64,000 nt of DNA from CmP2 sp052084925. GTDB lineage: Bacteria; Actinomycetota; Actinomycetes; Actinomycetales; Micrococcaceae. The stretch spans positions 208,905 through 272,904 of the forward strand of contig JBQDEV010000003.1 of NCBI GenBank assembly GCA_052084925.1, read 5' to 3'. The notes under the pieces were generated by a model. That model had not been told where the DNA came from, made no database searches, and saw nothing but the letters and a program-made list of their open reading frames with translations. Shown one piece after another: positions 34,826 to 43,521 of this stretch (the first letter of the stretch is position 1; each line of letters opens with the position of its first letter). A program made the position numbers and the translations under genes.

Positions 34826-35446
34826 TTAGTTCTCGTTGGCTGGTGCTGTGATGAGCGCTCCCAAGCGGTTGAGTTGATCCTGGTGCTGCAGAGCAGATCC
34901 AACGGCAGCCACCCGGACACCAGCTTTTAGATAGGACTCCACGTTCGTGGCATCCAGACCTCCAGTTGCGACGAAGTTGACCTGAGGAAAAGGTCCGCGC
35001 ATCGCCGAGAACCAGTCTGGGCCTAAAGTATGGGCGGGAAACGCCTTCATCCAGGTGAGACCATGCCTCAATGCACCTTGGATCTCACTTGCGGTGGCGA
35101 CTCCCGGAAGATGCGGTAGATCAGCGCGGATGCTCGCCCGGATGACATCATCGTCCAAACCGGGAGCCACGGTATACACCGCGCCGATCTTCTGAGCCTG
35201 GTATACCTTTTCGGCAGAATCCACGGTTCCGGCGCCAACGTACTTGCCGCGAGAACGTCCGGCTTCCACCACCGCGGCCAATGCCTCGAGACCTTGTTGA
35301 TTCTGGATGGGGACTTCCACGTGCTCGACCCCCAGATCCCAGGCCCGATGGGAGAGCACGAGACTCTCTTCCACCGAAAAGTCACGCAGGATAGCCATGA
35401 TCGGGCATCCATGGAGATGATCGTCGAACCAAGTGCTGTGCGTCAT
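34826..35446 (-). CDS. KDPG/KHG-type aldolase
   Basis: A 206-residue class I aldolase. The Schiff-base lysine is Lys134 in WMKAFPA, GAGTV (about 71-75) and TGG are phosphate-binding loops, and VEVPIQN holds the acidic general base. It splits 2-keto-3-deoxy-6-phosphogluconate (or the galactonate form) to pyruvate and glyceraldehyde-3-phosphate. AAGGA precedes ATG 35446. It follows a PfkB kinase gene, the expected donor of the phosphorylated substrate. No 6-phosphogluconate dehydratase is nearby, so a sugar-acid route rather than a full Entner-Doudoroff set is suggested. Confidence 0.9.
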   Translation of the reverse strand: MTHSTWFDDHLHGCPIMAILRDFSVEESLVLSHRAWDLGVEHVEVPIQNQQGLEALAAVVEAGRSRGKYVGAGTVDSAEKVYQAQKIGAVYTVAPGLDDDVIRASIRADLPHLPGVATASEIQGALRHGLTWMKAFPAHTLGPDWFSAMRGPFPQVNFVATGGLDATNVESYLKAGVRVAAVGSALQHQDQLNRLGALITAPANEN

Positions 35447-35489
35447 TGTGATGTTCCTTCGTTTAGGGGAAGAGCGGGCATAGGACGAG

Positions 35490-36434
35490 TTAGTTGAGGC
35501 GAGCCGAGGACGCGGAAGGTTCGTCGTGCTTCGACGAATCGAGGGGGTTGAAGTCGGACAGCGAGGTCAGCGCACGCGCTGCCAAGTGGTGACCTCGTTC
35601 CAGCCGCTCTTCGGTAGACGCTCCCGCAACGAGACCGGAAAGGTAGCCTGCCGCAAATGCATCGCCGGCGCCGACCGGCTCCACCACCGTCACCGGAATT
35701 GAAGGTACGAAGGTCTCGGCGCCAGCGTGGAACTCGGTGGCGCCGACGTCGCCGTCCTTGACCACCAGCGTCCCTGGGAGATCCAAATATCCAGCGATCT
35801 CACTGGCGGTGACAGTCCCCCACAGGATTTCGGCCTCATCGCGGCCGACGAAGACGACATCGGCACGTCGGCTGAGCTCGGCGAGCACCGGTGCCGCCGT
35901 CTCGACACCCCAGACGCCGGGACGGTAGTTGACGTCGAAGGAAACTATGGCACCGTGGGACCGGGCGGTCTCGATGGCATGATCGACCATGGCGGCGCAA
36001 TTGACCGAGAGCCCAGGGGTGATTCCGGAGAGGTGGACGACGCGCACTCCGGCGAAGTCCGTTCGCTCGATATCGGAGGCATCCATCCGTGACGCCGCGG
36101 ATCCTCGACGATAGTAGTAGACCTTCGTGCCTTGTGGTGTGGGGTCCTTGAAGTACACCGCGGTCGGAGCCTCCGGATCGACCACGACGGAGGATGTGTC
36201 GACGCCGTAGCGCTGCAATTCGGAGGTCATGCGACGCCCGAAAGGATCGTCACCGACCCTGCTGAGCCAGCCGGCGGTGTGGCCGAGGCTGGAGAGATAC
36301 AGAGCCAGGTTCGACTCCGCTCCGCCGATATGCATGCGGAATGAGGCGGCATCTTCCAAGGGCGACGAAGGATCGGGATAGACCAGGGTCATGGTCTCTC
36401 CGATACAGAGAAATTCAGGGACTGAGGCTGACAT
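35490..36434 (-). CDS. PfkB family carbohydrate kinase, probably 2-keto-3-deoxygluconate kinase
   Basis: A 314-residue ribokinase-fold enzyme. The N-terminal GGAESNLALYLSSLG binds sugar, and GAGDAFAAGYLSG near residue 255 holds the anion hole and catalytic Asp. Its place directly upstream of a KDPG-type aldolase (44 bp) makes KDG kinase the best reading. It diverges from a TPP-enzyme gene across an inverted repeat at 36504. No strong ribosome binding site is visible before ATG 36434. Confidence 0.85.
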   Translation of the reverse strand: MSASVPEFLCIGETMTLVYPDPSSPLEDAASFRMHIGGAESNLALYLSSLGHTAGWLSRVGDDPFGRRMTSELQRYGVDTSSVVVDPEAPTAVYFKDPTPQGTKVYYYRRGSAASRMDASDIERTDFAGVRVVHLSGITPGLSVNCAAMVDHAIETARSHGAIVSFDVNYRPGVWGVETAAPVLAELSRRADVVFVGRDEAEILWGTVTASEIAGYLDLPGTLVVKDGDVGATEFHAGAETFVPSIPVTVVEPVGAGDAFAAGYLSGLVAGASTEERLERGHHLAARALTSLSDFNPLDSSKHDEPSASSARLN

Positions 36435-36503
36435 GAGGCAACTATGTCAAGACCACTGGTGACACACAACACGCAGACTGGGGTTTCGTCCAAGAACTCC
36501 ATA

Positions 36504-36534
36504 GGCATTCCGGATGAGCCTTATCCGGTATGCC
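36504..36534. promoter_or_regulatory. inverted repeat in the kinase / TPP-enzyme divergent promoter region
   Basis: GGCATTCCGGAT (36504-36515) and ATCCGGTATGCC (36523-36534) are reverse complements with one mismatch, separated by 7 bases. The region serves two divergent genes, so an operator is likely. The cognate regulator is unknown. Confidence 0.45.
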
Positions 36535-36688
36535 GAACGTGATTCCCTTGATCTTTTTTCGTCGGCAGAAAAGGATGAGTCTGACAATGATCTGCCGCGT
36601 GATCTCTTGTACCTGAATCCCCTGTGACTCCGGATCGAAGAGACACTTCTGCCAGCGGATCGACGCACTCATCACAGAATCGAGGATC

Positions 36689-38365
36689 ATGAGCACCGAA
36701 ACCCTGCCTGCTCACGAGCGGCCCCTGGTATCCCACATCGTTGCCGATGTCATTGCCGAGCGTTCCGAAGTGACTTTCGGGATTATGGGGAACGGCAATG
36801 CGTTCGTCGTCGGTCGACTGATCGATCTGGGCCACCGCTATGTCAAGGCCCGCCATGAGGCCGGGGCGACGTCGATGTCACAGGGTTTTTACCTGTCGAC
36901 CGGTCAAGTGTCCACCACAACGACCACTTATGGTCCCGGATACACCAACACGCTCACGGTTCTCGCCGAGGCGGCGGTGGCACGCACTCCGCTGGTGCTG
37001 GTCGTGGGGGAAGGGCCGTCGACGCCTCGGGCTTTCGATATCAATCAGACGGCGATGGCCAGTGCTCTCGGGGTGAAGACCTTGAGCGTCAATGTGTCTA
37101 ACGCTGCCCGATTGACGCATGAGGCGTACGACCTGGCCGCTCGGGACCTGATACCCGTCATCGTCTCGATTCCTTACGACATTGCTGAGGTGCCCGCCGA
37201 GCCCCAGCAGCCGCGCGCCGAGATCGAGCCGCAGGCAATGGTGAGCCCGAAACACGACGACGTTGAGCGAACAGCCGAGCTGCTGCGCGGCGCCGAGCGC
37301 CCTCTGATCATCACGGGTCGCGGCGCACTCTTGGCTGACTCGCGAGAGGCAGTTAAGTCCGTGGGCGACCGACTCAACGCGCTGTTCGCCTCCTCTGTGA
37401 TGGCCCGAAACTATGTTGGTTCCGACTGGGACTTGGGGATCGCGGGCGGCTTTGCGACCGTCGGGGCAGCTGACCTGATGCGCCAGGCCGACGTCGTGCT
37501 AGTGCTGGGCGCCAGTATGAATCTGTTCCAGATGCGCTACGGAACCCTGCTGACGGGCGGACGAGAGATCATCCAAGTGAACCTGGAAGCTGAGTCGACC
37601 CACCCGGACGTGACCGTGCATGCTCGTTCGGACATCGCCGCGTTCGCTGAGGCTCTCAATGAGCTTCTGGACGATCACTCCGCCAACTCAGACTGGCGAG
37701 CGGAACACCCTGAAGTCGCTGACAAGTCGATCCATCGTCCGGTGGACATGCCGGAGACGGATGAGGCCGGACGCATCAACCCGAGGGCGCTGGCCTGGAG
37801 ACTCAACGAACTGCTTCCAGCCGAGCGGACCCTGGTGCAAGATGGAGGGCACTTCCTCGGCTGGCTGGCGATGTACGCTGACTCGCCGGATCCCTACGGG
37901 CTGCAGCATCCGGGGCTAACCTTTCACGGTATTGGGTTCGGGTTTCCCACTGCGGTCGGGGCCGCCCTCGCTCGTCCGGACCGATTCACCGTGCTCACCT
38001 GTGGAGACGGTGGCGGGATGATGACCCTCCCCGACCTGGAGACGCTGGTGCGTGAGGTGCCGAAGTCACTCGTTGTTGTCTTCAACGACTCGGCCTACGG
38101 CATGGAAGTTCACCAGTATCAACCCCGGGGGATTGACGCTGACCCGATGGTGTTCACCAACGTGAATTTCGCGGCGTTGGCTACCGCCGTCGGTGCGCGC
38201 GGCGTGCGCGTTACCGAACTGGCTCAGCTGGATGTCATTTCTGAGTTCGTCGACTCGGATGAGGGAGGTACGTTGGTGCTCGATGTACAGATCTCCCCGG
38301 AGATCATTGCCGAGTATGTCGTCGAGAAGATCGAGTACGAACAGCGGATGAGCCGCTCAGACTGA
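36689..38365 (+). CDS. thiamine-pyrophosphate enzyme of the acetolactate synthase family
   Basis: A 558-residue enzyme with the three-domain POX/AHAS plan. The activating glutamate is Glu57 in ARHEAGAT. The TPP/Mg motif begins GDGGGMM near residue 439 and ends about 30 residues later at VVFND. The middle domain is present but I cannot show FAD binding. It decarboxylates or ligates a 2-keto acid. The genomic setting (KDG kinase, KDPG aldolase, TRAP-like and TTT transporters nearby) points to catabolism rather than branched-chain amino acid synthesis, and no small regulatory subunit follows. Its 3' end overlaps the convergent LysR gene by 9 bp. Confidence 0.87.
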   Translation: MSTETLPAHERPLVSHIVADVIAERSEVTFGIMGNGNAFVVGRLIDLGHRYVKARHEAGATSMSQGFYLSTGQVSTTTTTYGPGYTNTLTVLAEAAVARTPLVLVVGEGPSTPRAFDINQTAMASALGVKTLSVNVSNAARLTHEAYDLAARDLIPVIVSIPYDIAEVPAEPQQPRAEIEPQAMVSPKHDDVERTAELLRGAERPLIITGRGALLADSREAVKSVGDRLNALFASSVMARNYVGSDWDLGIAGGFATVGAADLMRQADVVLVLGASMNLFQMRYGTLLTGGREIIQVNLEAESTHPDVTVHARSDIAAFAEALNELLDDHSANSDWRAEHPEVADKSIHRPVDMPETDEAGRINPRALAWRLNELLPAERTLVQDGGHFLGWLAMYADSPDPYGLQHPGLTFHGIGFGFPTAVGAALARPDRFTVLTCGDGGGMMTLPDLETLVREVPKSLVVVFNDSAYGMEVHQYQPRGIDADPMVFTNVNFAALATAVGARGVRVTELAQLDVISEFVDSDEGGTLVLDVQISPEIIAEYVVEKIEYEQRMSRSD

Positions 38366-39313
38366 GTCCGGGCGCAAGCCCTGGCCCGCTAGGGGGTAGG
38401 CCCCGGAGGGGATGGCCGCGCGACGGATGTGGTCGATCACGACGCGAGTCGCCGCTGAACTGTAGCGTTTCGGATCCCACCACAGGCTGACGATGCGGCC
38501 ATGCTCGATAGCACCCACCTGCCGCTGCACGAGTCCCTCGGTATTGGAGACCCTTGCCGCCATCTCGTTGACGAGGCCGAGGCCCAGACCTCCTCGCGCC
38601 ATCTGTGCCAGAGTCTGGGGCTGCTGAGTGTGATAGGCCAAGCTCAGCGAAATGCCCCAGGTATCCGCAGCGCGGGTGATCTCCGGTTCGATCTGTCCGC
38701 CGGGCAGCCCGACGCACACCACCGGATAGTCCGCCAGCTGCTTCGGGTCCAGCGGCTCGCTGGTACCGGCTAGCGGGTGGCCGTGGGGGATCAGCGCCAC
38801 CAGGGGCTCCTGCCACAGCGGGTGGTAAGACAGAGTCGTGTCAGGTTGCGGCGGCCAGGCACCGCGAATCGCGAGGTCAATGGTGCCGGCCTGCAGCTTG
38901 TCCGAGAGGATCGTCGTTGTGCCCTCGACCGGCTCGAAGCGTACGTTCGGATAAGCTTCAGCCAGCTGGGCGATGATCGGCACCAGGAATCCGGCGCTGG
39001 CACTGGGATGGGAACCAACCACGACCACGCCGCGGACCTGCTGCGACATCTCGGCGATGGCCTCCGCGCCGCGGTCCAGGGTCTCTATGGTCTGCCGTGC
39101 GAACGGCAGGTAGATTTCTCCCGCGTCGGTGAGCTGCACTGGGCGATGTCGCCGGTCGAAGAGCACGGCTCCTACGCTGCGTTCCAAAGCCGCGACGTGC
39201 GACGAAACTCGTGATTGGGACCGGTGGATCTTGTCGGCGGCAGCGGAGAAGCTTTGCTCATCGACCACAGCAAGGAAGGACTCGAGCCACTCGGGCTGCT
39301 CGTCTCGTGGCAT
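38357..39313 (-). CDS. LysR family transcriptional regulator
   Basis: A 318-residue regulator with an N-terminal winged helix (AVVDEQSFSAAADKIHRSQSRVSSHV) and a periplasmic-binding-protein-like effector domain from about residue 95. GAGGAAAA immediately precedes ATG 39313. It diverges from the tripartite tricarboxylate transporter operon, the usual arrangement for a LysR activator and its target; a direct repeat lies between them. The effector is probably the carboxylate carried by that transporter. Confidence 0.92.
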   Translation of the reverse strand: MPRDEQPEWLESFLAVVDEQSFSAAADKIHRSQSRVSSHVAALERSVGAVLFDRRHRPVQLTDAGEIYLPFARQTIETLDRGAEAIAEMSQQVRGVVVVGSHPSASAGFLVPIIAQLAEAYPNVRFEPVEGTTTILSDKLQAGTIDLAIRGAWPPQPDTTLSYHPLWQEPLVALIPHGHPLAGTSEPLDPKQLADYPVVCVGLPGGQIEPEITRAADTWGISLSLAYHTQQPQTLAQMARGGLGLGLVNEMAARVSNTEGLVQRQVGAIEHGRIVSLWWDPKRYSSAATRVVIDHIRRAAIPSGAYPLAGQGLRPDSV

Positions 39314-39330
39314 TTTTCCTCTTCATCAGA

Positions 39331-39361
39331 GTCAGTATCTGGATTCAGCGATGTCGGTATC
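39331..39361. promoter_or_regulatory. direct repeat in the LysR / TTT divergent region
   Basis: GTCAGTATC (39331-39339) and GTCGGTATC (39353-39361) recur with a 22-bp shift, about two helical turns. They lie just upstream of the LysR start and before the tctC-like gene, so they may be LysR contacts. Weak evidence. Confidence 0.3.
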
Positions 39362-39475
39362 CGATTTATGGCGTTGACTCGCTAATCAGCGTTCAACAGG
39401 ATGAGGACATCACCTGATTCAAAGTTACCTGGATCACAAGCTCGTCTCACTTCATTAAGCGAAAGGACCCACACC

Positions 39476-40531
39476 ATGGGCAACACCGCGACTCTCACAC
39501 CCTTCCGCCGCCGAGGCCTCGCTGCAGGGGCAACGCTATCGGTGGCGGCCCTGATCCTTGCAGGTTGCTCCAACGGCGGCGAGAACGAAGACGGCGGCGA
39601 CGCGGCAGCGAACGGAAGTACCTGCGACATCGCGGAAAACTACCCGAGCGGTCCGATCGAGCTGGTGGTGCCCTTCGCCGCCGGCGGCGGCACGGACTCG
39701 GTTGCTCGGCTGATCGCTGAGGAGCTCGGCGGCGCCATGGACGCGCAAATCAACGTCGTCAATCGCACCGGCGGCGGTGGCGTGGTTGGCCATCAGGCGA
39801 TCGCGACTGCAAACCCCAATGGGCAGACCATCGGACTGGTCACGGCAGAACTGGCCATGCTGCACCACCTCGGTCTCACCGACGTCGGACCCGACTCGGT
39901 GACGACAATTTCCCAGGTCAACGCCGACCCGGCGGGCATCACCGTGGCGGCCGACTCGGAGTTCGACTCGATCACCGATGTCATCGACCACGCCCGCGAG
40001 AACCCGGGAGACCTGGTTGCCTCGGGAACAGCACAGGCGGGGATCTGGCACGTGTCGCTGGCGGGCATGCTGCTCGCCGAAGATGTGGACGCCAACGCGA
40101 TCCGCTGGGTACCCTCCGAGGGCGCCGCCCCGGCGCTGCAGGAGGTGGTGGCTGGCGGCGTGGACATCTCGACGGCCTCGCTGGCTGAGAATCGCACCAT
40201 GATCGAGGCGGACCGCGCCAAGGCGCTGGGCGTGATGGATGAGGAACGGGCACCGGGCTTCGACGATGTGGAGACCTTGCAGGAGCAGGGCATCGACTTT
40301 TCCATGGGAACATGGCGTGGCATCGCCGGACCCGCGGAGATGGATGAGGACATCGTCGCCGAGCTGGAATGTCACCTGGGCGAGATCGTGGAGTCGGAGG
40401 AGTTCACCACCTTCATGGAAGACGCTGGACTAGGCGTGATCTATCGGGATTCGGAGGAGTTCGCGACCTTCGTCAGCGAAGACGATGTCACCAAGGGTGA
40501 CATTATCCGCGAGGCAGGTCTGGCTGAATGA
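39476..40531 (+). CDS. tripartite tricarboxylate transporter substrate-binding lipoprotein (TctC-like)
   Basis: A 351-residue lipoprotein, lipobox ILAGC near residue 27, then a Gly/Glu/Asp linker. The BugD/TctC domain starts at YPSGPIELVVPFAAGGGTDSVAR, whose loop binds substrate carboxylates through main-chain and water contacts. AAAGGA precedes ATG 39476; the longer frame from 39401 crosses the promoter. It captures a di- or tricarboxylate outside the cell. Coupled to the TctB-like gene by ATGA. Confidence 0.92.
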   Translation: MGNTATLTPFRRRGLAAGATLSVAALILAGCSNGGENEDGGDAAANGSTCDIAENYPSGPIELVVPFAAGGGTDSVARLIAEELGGAMDAQINVVNRTGGGGVVGHQAIATANPNGQTIGLVTAELAMLHHLGLTDVGPDSVTTISQVNADPAGITVAADSEFDSITDVIDHARENPGDLVASGTAQAGIWHVSLAGMLLAEDVDANAIRWVPSEGAAPALQEVVAGGVDISTASLAENRTMIEADRAKALGVMDEERAPGFDDVETLQEQGIDFSMGTWRGIAGPAEMDEDIVAELECHLGEIVESEEFTTFMEDAGLGVIYRDSEEFATFVSEDDVTKGDIIREAGLAE

Positions 40532-41121
40532 CCTCCACCACACTGACCACCTATCGGAGCATGAGTCGACACCCCGATTTCTATCTGAGCCTTGGTGCAA
40601 TCGCTGTCGGCGCCGTGGTGCTGGCCTATGCGCTGAATCTTCCCACGCTCGGCGACGGCCGCCCCGGACCCGGGCTTTTCCCTGGCATTATTGCCTCGGC
40701 CCTGATCCTGTTCGGACTCGCGCTGGCAGTGCGCACCTGGATGCTCCGCCGTCGCGACCCTGGCGCGGACCAGGCTACATCGGTCGTCGAGTCTGTGGAG
40801 TCGCCTCGGGAGGAAGAACATTCCACTCTCGAGAGCGCCGATGCGGCAGCCTCCGGGATGGCCGTCGAGCAAGAAACTGTGTCCACGCGACGTGCCTGGA
40901 TCAACGGAATCGTGATGCTCGGGACCATCATTGGATACATGGCTCTTGCGGAGCATCTCGGCTTCATCATCACCATGTTTCTCGTCAGCCTCGTGATCAT
41001 GCTGTTGCTCAAGGCGAAACTTGTCTCAGCGGTCGTGACGTCGTTGGCTCTTTCGTTCGGCATGTGGCTGATCTTCGAGCGTGGACTTCAAGTTCAACTG
41101 CCCAACGGATTGCTGTGGTGA
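40528..41121 (+). CDS. tripartite tricarboxylate transporter small membrane subunit (TctB-like)
   Basis: A 197-residue membrane protein with four predicted helices (about 15-33, 48-68, 130-150, 160-190). The PGPGLFPGI motif between helices 1 and 2 is typical of TctB. A long acidic loop of about 60 residues separates the helix pairs, longer than in most TctB proteins. It overlaps the TctC-like gene by four bases and is followed after three bases by the TctA-like gene. Confidence 0.87.
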   Translation: MTSTTLTTYRSMSRHPDFYLSLGAIAVGAVVLAYALNLPTLGDGRPGPGLFPGIIASALILFGLALAVRTWMLRRRDPGADQATSVVESVESPREEEHSTLESADAAASGMAVEQETVSTRRAWINGIVMLGTIIGYMALAEHLGFIITMFLVSLVIMLLLKAKLVSAVVTSLALSFGMWLIFERGLQVQLPNGLLW

Positions 41122-41124
41122 CCC

Positions 41125-42687
41125 ATGACTAACAATATTTCAGAGGCACTCGGCATGGTGGCCGACCCGTTCGTGATCCTGGTGGTGGTCCTATCCGGAC
41201 TGCTGGGCATTGTCATCGGTTCCCTGCCCGGTCTGACAGCCACACTGGGTGCGGCGCTGCTCATTCCCTTCACATTCTTCCTAGACCCGATCCCCGCGAT
41301 CGCCTCCATCATCACCATGTCGGCCATGGCGATTTTCGCCGGGGATATTCCGGGCGCGCTGTTGCGGATGCCCGGTACTCCTTCCTCGGCCGCTTACGTC
41401 TCCGACCTGTACGAGATGACCCGACAGGGCAAGGCCAAGACTGGTCTGACGATCTCGCTGCTGGCCTCGGTGGTCGGGGGTCTCGGCGGGTCATTGGTGC
41501 TGATTCTTCTGGCCCCTGTGGTCGGCGAGTTCGCGCTCGGATTTACGTCCTACGAGTACTTTTGGGTCGCGGTGCTGGGCCTGACGGCCGCGGTGATCGT
41601 CTCCCAGGGGTCCCAGATCAAGGGGACGATCGCGCTGATGACCGGCTTGCTGATCTCGACAGTTGGGCTGGACGTCGCGTTGGGCTATCCGCGGTTCACC
41701 TTCGATCAGCCGGCGCTGTATCAGGGCATTCACTTCATTCCCGCGATGATCGGCCTGTTCGGCATTTCCGAGGTGCTGCGGAACGTTACCGAGAAGAAAG
41801 TCTCTCAGCCCATCGGCGTCTCCATGTCGAAGAAGACCGGGGAGAAGGGATCCTTCGGCGCTGCGTCGCGCATACTTTGGAAGCGCAAAGGCTCACTCGT
41901 GCAGGGCAATGTGACGGGCTCCATTGTGGGAGCCGTGCCGGGAGCGGGAGCAGATATCGCTGCCTGGATTTCTTACGCCGTCGGAAAGAACACCTCGAAG
42001 AAAGATCCTGCGGAAAAGGGTTACCACACCGGTCCTCTCGTAGCGGCTGGAGGCGCCAACAATGCGGCGCTGGGATCCTCATACATTCCGACTTTGGCAT
42101 TCGGCATCCCGGGCGACACGATCACGGCCATCCTGATTGGTGTCCTGCTCGTGAAAGGCATCGAACCAGGCCCTAATCTGTTCTTGACACAGACGGACAC
42201 CCTGTATGCGCTGTACATCATCTTCATCCTGGCTAATCTGCTGCTGATCCCGTTGGGATTGATGGCGATCCGCACGTCCGGGTTGATCCTGAAGCTTCCT
42301 CGTCCGGCCCTGATGGCTGCCATCGTGGCGCTCTCGGTCACCGGGGCATACGCGATCAACATGTCTTACCTGGAGATCGGCGTGGTAGTCGGCCTCGCCG
42401 TCGTAGGGTTCTTCTTCGAGCGTTATCGAGTTCCGTTAGCCCCCGTGGTACTGGGCATTGTTCTGGGGCCGAGCTTGGAAGCGAACTTCATGCAGTCGGT
42501 GATCAAGACCAACTGGGACCTGACCCAGTTCTTCACTCGCCCGGTGTCGGCAATCCTGATCGCGCTCACAGCGTTGGTGCTACTGTTCCCGCTGATCTCC
42601 AAAGGAATCCGGGCGCTATTGCCAAAGAAAATGCAAGCCGATCTGCCGACATCGACCAAGGACGACACCGGCGCGCTGACCCGATAA
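41125..42687 (+). CDS. tripartite tricarboxylate transporter large membrane subunit (TctA-like)
   Basis: A 520-residue, about 12-helix permease. GSLPGLTATLGAALL near residue 32, GAVPGAGADIAAWISY and IPTLAFGIPGDTITAI are the repeated substrate-coordinating motifs of TctA. It drives secondary uptake of the carboxylate bound by the TctC-like protein. Length is normal. The SDR gene follows after 33 bp and is probably in the same transcript. Confidence 0.93.
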   Translation: MTNNISEALGMVADPFVILVVVLSGLLGIVIGSLPGLTATLGAALLIPFTFFLDPIPAIASIITMSAMAIFAGDIPGALLRMPGTPSSAAYVSDLYEMTRQGKAKTGLTISLLASVVGGLGGSLVLILLAPVVGEFALGFTSYEYFWVAVLGLTAAVIVSQGSQIKGTIALMTGLLISTVGLDVALGYPRFTFDQPALYQGIHFIPAMIGLFGISEVLRNVTEKKVSQPIGVSMSKKTGEKGSFGAASRILWKRKGSLVQGNVTGSIVGAVPGAGADIAAWISYAVGKNTSKKDPAEKGYHTGPLVAAGGANNAALGSSYIPTLAFGIPGDTITAILIGVLLVKGIEPGPNLFLTQTDTLYALYIIFILANLLLIPLGLMAIRTSGLILKLPRPALMAAIVALSVTGAYAINMSYLEIGVVVGLAVVGFFFERYRVPLAPVVLGIVLGPSLEANFMQSVIKTNWDLTQFFTRPVSAILIALTALVLLFPLISKGIRALLPKKMQADLPTSTKDDTGALTR

Positions 42688-42720
42688 GTGCGAACTGGAT
42701 AGACAAGACTAGGGGAAACA

Positions 42721-43497
42721 ATGGATTTGGAATTGAAAGGGCGCACGGCGCTCGTGTGCTCGTCCACTCAAGGACTGGGGTGGGCCAGTGCGCAGGCGTT
42801 GGCTGCCGAAGGTGTTCGGGTAGCCGTCAACGGTCGTGATCGGGAGAGAGCTGAAGCCAAAGCAGCTGAGCTGGGCGGACGAGCCATCGGTATCGGTGGC
42901 GACCTGACCACGGCGAACGGCGCTGCTGATCTGGCGCAACGCGCCGTGGCGGAGCTAGGCCAGATCGATATCTTGGTGCTCAACGGACCGGGGCCCCACG
43001 CGGGTCCCGCCGTTGGGCAGGGGACAGACGACGTGCGTGATGCCCTGGAATCATTGGTGGTTGCGCAGGCGACGCTGATCCAGGAGTTGCTGCCCGGGAT
43101 GCAGGAGCGGCGCTGGGGCCGGGTCGTGCTGATCAGCTCTTCCAGTGTGGTGGCACCGCTGGACAATCTGGCGCTATCCAATATGGGCCGTCCGGCACTG
43201 GTGTCCCTGATGAAGACACTAGCCACGGAAGTAGCCTCCGATGGTGTGACACTGAATGCTGTGCTCCCGGGGCGGATCGCCACCGACAGGGTTCGCCAGG
43301 TCGATGAAACGACGGCGCAACGGCGTGGCATTTCGGCAGAGTCAGTGCTGGCCGAGTCGCTGGCGAAGATCCCAACAGGACGGCTTGGACATCCCGGCGA
43401 GATCGGAGCCGCAGTGGCATTCCTGGCCAGCGAGCACGCTGGCTTTACTACCGGGACCACGCTGCGGGTCGACGGTGGGATGGTTCCCGTGCTGTAG
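42721..43497 (+). CDS. atypical SDR family protein lacking the Tyr-x-x-x-Lys pair
   Basis: A 258-residue SDR-fold protein. The nucleotide motif reads CSSTQGLG instead of TGxxxGIG. The catalytic Ser region (LISSSSVV) is kept, but where YxxxK is expected the sequence is SNMGR, as seen in a known SDR subgroup. LPGRIATDRV and RVDGGMVPVL are normal. AGGGGAAA precedes ATG 42721. It probably belongs to the transporter operon. Whether it is an active dehydrogenase is uncertain given the missing residues. Confidence 0.82.
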   Translation: MDLELKGRTALVCSSTQGLGWASAQALAAEGVRVAVNGRDRERAEAKAAELGGRAIGIGGDLTTANGAADLAQRAVAELGQIDILVLNGPGPHAGPAVGQGTDDVRDALESLVVAQATLIQELLPGMQERRWGRVVLISSSSVVAPLDNLALSNMGRPALVSLMKTLATEVASDGVTLNAVLPGRIATDRVRQVDETTAQRRGISAESVLAESLAKIPTGRLGHPGEIGAAVAFLASEHAGFTTGTTLRVDGGMVPVL

Positions 43498-43521
43498 GCG
43501 AGCCTGATCGGCAGTTTTCCA

